From the NCBI GenBank assembly GCA_016290995.1, contig JAEEVR010000012.1, positions 1 to 64,000 on the forward strand: a stretch of DNA of 64,000 nucleotides, in the 5' to 3' direction. The translations under genes and the position numbers were made by a program. The notes under the pieces were generated by a model. It did no database searches. It saw nothing but the letters and a program-made list of their open reading frames with translations, and was not told where the DNA came from. The DNA comes from Treponema sp. (GTDB lineage Bacteria > Spirochaetota > Spirochaetia > Treponematales > Treponemataceae). This document shows, in pieces, positions 62,188 to 64,000 of the stretch. Each line of letters begins with the position of its first letter. Positions within the stretch are counted from its first letter, which is position 1.

Positions 62188-63291
62188 CTAAATCCGCGCC
62201 GATCGTTCTTGCAAGAGCGCGTCGGCGATGACAAGCGCGGCCATCGCTTCTACGACAGGAACAATGCGCGGACACAAGCAAACGTCGTGCCTGCCTTGAA
62301 TTTTTAGGCTTGTTTGGGCCAACTTTCCGTTTTTATTTTTTATCGTTTCTTGCTCTACAAAAATACTGGGCACGGGCTTGATTGCAAGCCTAAAAATTAT
62401 CGTGTCGCCGTTTGAGATTCCTCCCAAGACGCCGCCTGCGTTATTGGTCGAAAAGGCAGCCTTGCCGCCTTTCACTTTCATAACGTCGTTGTTCTCTGAG
62501 CCTGTCATGTCGCAGGCGGCAAAGCCCGCGCCAAATTCTATGCCTTTGACCGCTCCGATGCTGAGCATGGCGGCGGCAAGGGTGGCGTCCAATTTTTCAA
62601 AAACCGGTTCGCCGAGTCCTGCGGGAACTCCCTTTATTTGACATTCGACAACGCCGCCAGCCGAGTCTCCTGCTGCCCTAAGCTCTTCGATTTTTTTCTG
62701 CATGGCGCGGGCGGCGTTAAGGTCTGCCGCGCGCAAAGGATTTTGCTCGATTGCCTTAAGGTCGATTTTTTGGCAAGAGATTCCCGCGGCGCGCAAAGTG
62801 TAGGCGGTTACGCTGAACTTTTTGCCGAGCGTCTGCTCCAAAAATTGCTGGGCGATCGCCCCGGCCGCGACTCTGGCGCAAGTTTCCCTTCCGCTGGCGC
62901 GTCCGCCGCCCCTGTAGTCGCGGAAGCCGTACTTTTCAAAGTAAGTGTAGTCCGCGTGTCCCGGGCGGAAAGTGTCCTTTAAGTTTGAGTAGTCGCTTGA
63001 ATGCTGCGACGTGTTTCTTATTTCTATCGCGATCGGAGTTCCTTGCGCTTTTCCTTCAAAGACGCCGCTAAGGATTTCCGCTTTGTCGGCTTCGCTTCGC
63101 GCGGTGACGGCCGCGTTGAATTTTCCGCCGGCTTTTGCTCCGGGGCGGCGGCGGTCAAGGCGCTCTTGGATTTTGGCCAAGTCGATTTTTGTTCCTGCCG
63201 GAACTCCGTCCACTACCACGCCAAGCGCTGTTCCATGGCTTTCGCCAAAAGTCGTGGCCTTAAAAATTTTTCCGAATGTCGATCCGCTCAT
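62188..63291 (-). CDS. aroC: Chorismate synthase
   Basis: GSTFGKIFKATTFGESHGTALGVVVDGVPAG; RPGHADYTYFEKYGFRDYRGGGRASGRET. Confidence 0.96.
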   Translation of the reverse strand: MSGSTFGKIFKATTFGESHGTALGVVVDGVPAGTKIDLAKIQERLDRRRPGAKAGGKFNAAVTARSEADKAEILSGVFEGKAQGTPIAIEIRNTSQHSSDYSNLKDTFRPGHADYTYFEKYGFRDYRGGGRASGRETCARVAAGAIAQQFLEQTLGKKFSVTAYTLRAAGISCQKIDLKAIEQNPLRAADLNAARAMQKKIEELRAAGDSAGGVVECQIKGVPAGLGEPVFEKLDATLAAAMLSIGAVKGIEFGAGFAACDMTGSENNDVMKVKGGKAAFSTNNAGGVLGGISNGDTIIFRLAIKPVPSIFVEQETIKNKNGKLAQTSLKIQGRHDVCLCPRIVPVVEAMAALVIADALLQERSARI

Positions 63292-64000
63292 AATTTAATT
63301 CCAAATTGCACGGTTGGGAAAATGCTGAAGCTGTCGTTTATTACCCAAGGGTCGTGGCGATATTTTATGTAGTCTCCGTAAAAATAATCTTCGTTCATTT
63401 CGTGAATGTTGAAGTTCAATTCAAGGGCTGAGTAGAATTGAATGCGCTTGGCCGGCTTTATCGAAAGCATAAAGCGGGTTGCCGGAACCATGGCGAAATG
63501 CCATTTTTCGGCATAAATGGAGTCTTCTGAATATGAATAATATGATGTGTACCTTGCAAAGCGCGCGTAGGCTTCCGCGTTCAACATGACAGGTCCGCAA
63601 AGGCAGTGCTGCGTTCCGAGGCCCAAGCTGAACGACTGGGTGGCTTTTGGATCTTTGATGACAAAGCCAAAAAGGCCTACCATATAAAGTTTTTGCAGGC
63701 CGCTAGTCATTCCCACTTCCAAATAGCCGTCGGTGTCGATGTGGGCCTCAAAATTCATGTGCGAAACGTCGGTGTTCTTTAGCTTGCCGTCTTTGATCGC
63801 GATTTTTGCGTCATGGCCCTTAAGCTTTTTGTAGCTGGCCGGGCTTCCGTCTGTTTTGGCCAAAGCTTCCTTTCCGACTTCAAAACTGTAGACGTTGCCA
63901 AGGTGGGCGCCCGCGCATTTTTTGCTTATGGTTCCAAGATAGCTTCCGTCGGAATCGTAGCGGTCTATTGTCACTCTTACCGGCGTGGGGATAAGCGAGT
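63288..64000 (-). CDS. Hypothetical protein, possible envelope beta-barrel; runs off window end
   Basis: Open frame continues past the annotated GTG (…SLIPTPVRVTIDRYDSDGSYLGTISK); alternating hydrophobic strands, C-terminal FPTVQFGIKL. Confidence 0.55.
   Translation of the reverse strand, partial: SLIPTPVRVTIDRYDSDGSYLGTISKKCAGAHLGNVYSFEVGKEALAKTDGSPASYKKLKGHDAKIAIKDGKLKNTDVSHMNFEAHIDTDGYLEVGMTSGLQKLYMVGLFGFVIKDPKATQSFSLGLGTQHCLCGPVMLNAEAYARFARYTSYYSYSEDSIYAEKWHFAMVPATRFMLSIKPAKRIQFYSALELNFNIHEMNEDYFYGDYIKYRHDPWVINDSFSIFPTVQFGIKL

Noticed and set aside
1-64000. CRISPR arrays, prophage modules, rRNA operons
   Set aside because: No regularly spaced repeats, phage structural/integrase genes or rRNA sequence recognised

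Overview
This 64 kb chromosomal segment has roughly 50% GC by eye. Gene content and protein style suggest a host-associated or rumen-type spirochaete, probably Treponema-like; this is inference from families, not a database match. It is densely coding on both strands. Recognisable blocks: Rpn/PD-(D/E)XK nuclease genes with a duplicated 120-bp upstream repeat; a TPP-riboswitch thiamin salvage operon (thiM-thiE-thiD-cytX); an orphan C5 DNA methyltransferase with Vsr; a propeller/adenylate-cyclase receptor translationally coupled to a UrtA-like binding lipoprotein; birA-bioY-ECF biotin uptake genes; rimO, a RodZ-like gene and a LolA-like gene; tRNA-Ala(CGC); ilvB; metY; an ABC-2 exporter; purE-purF-purM-purN; uvrC; LamG/FN3, TPR and LRR scaffold-like proteins; aroA; a GH5 glucanase; pth; a GH94 cellobiose phosphorylase; a cell-envelope cluster (LysM-M23, zinc ribbon, propeller plus degenerate NodB-like domain); and aroC. 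The most striking signal is not a single gene. At about 15 transcription-unit starts, a good sigma70-type promoter (TTGNNN-N17/18-TANNNT-like) ends only 6-8 nt upstream of the ATG, which predicts leaderless mRNAs. Many are housekeeping genes (lolA, birA, aroA, pth, purE, ilvB, nudC). Other genes in the same window have canonical AGGAG Shine-Dalgarno sites.
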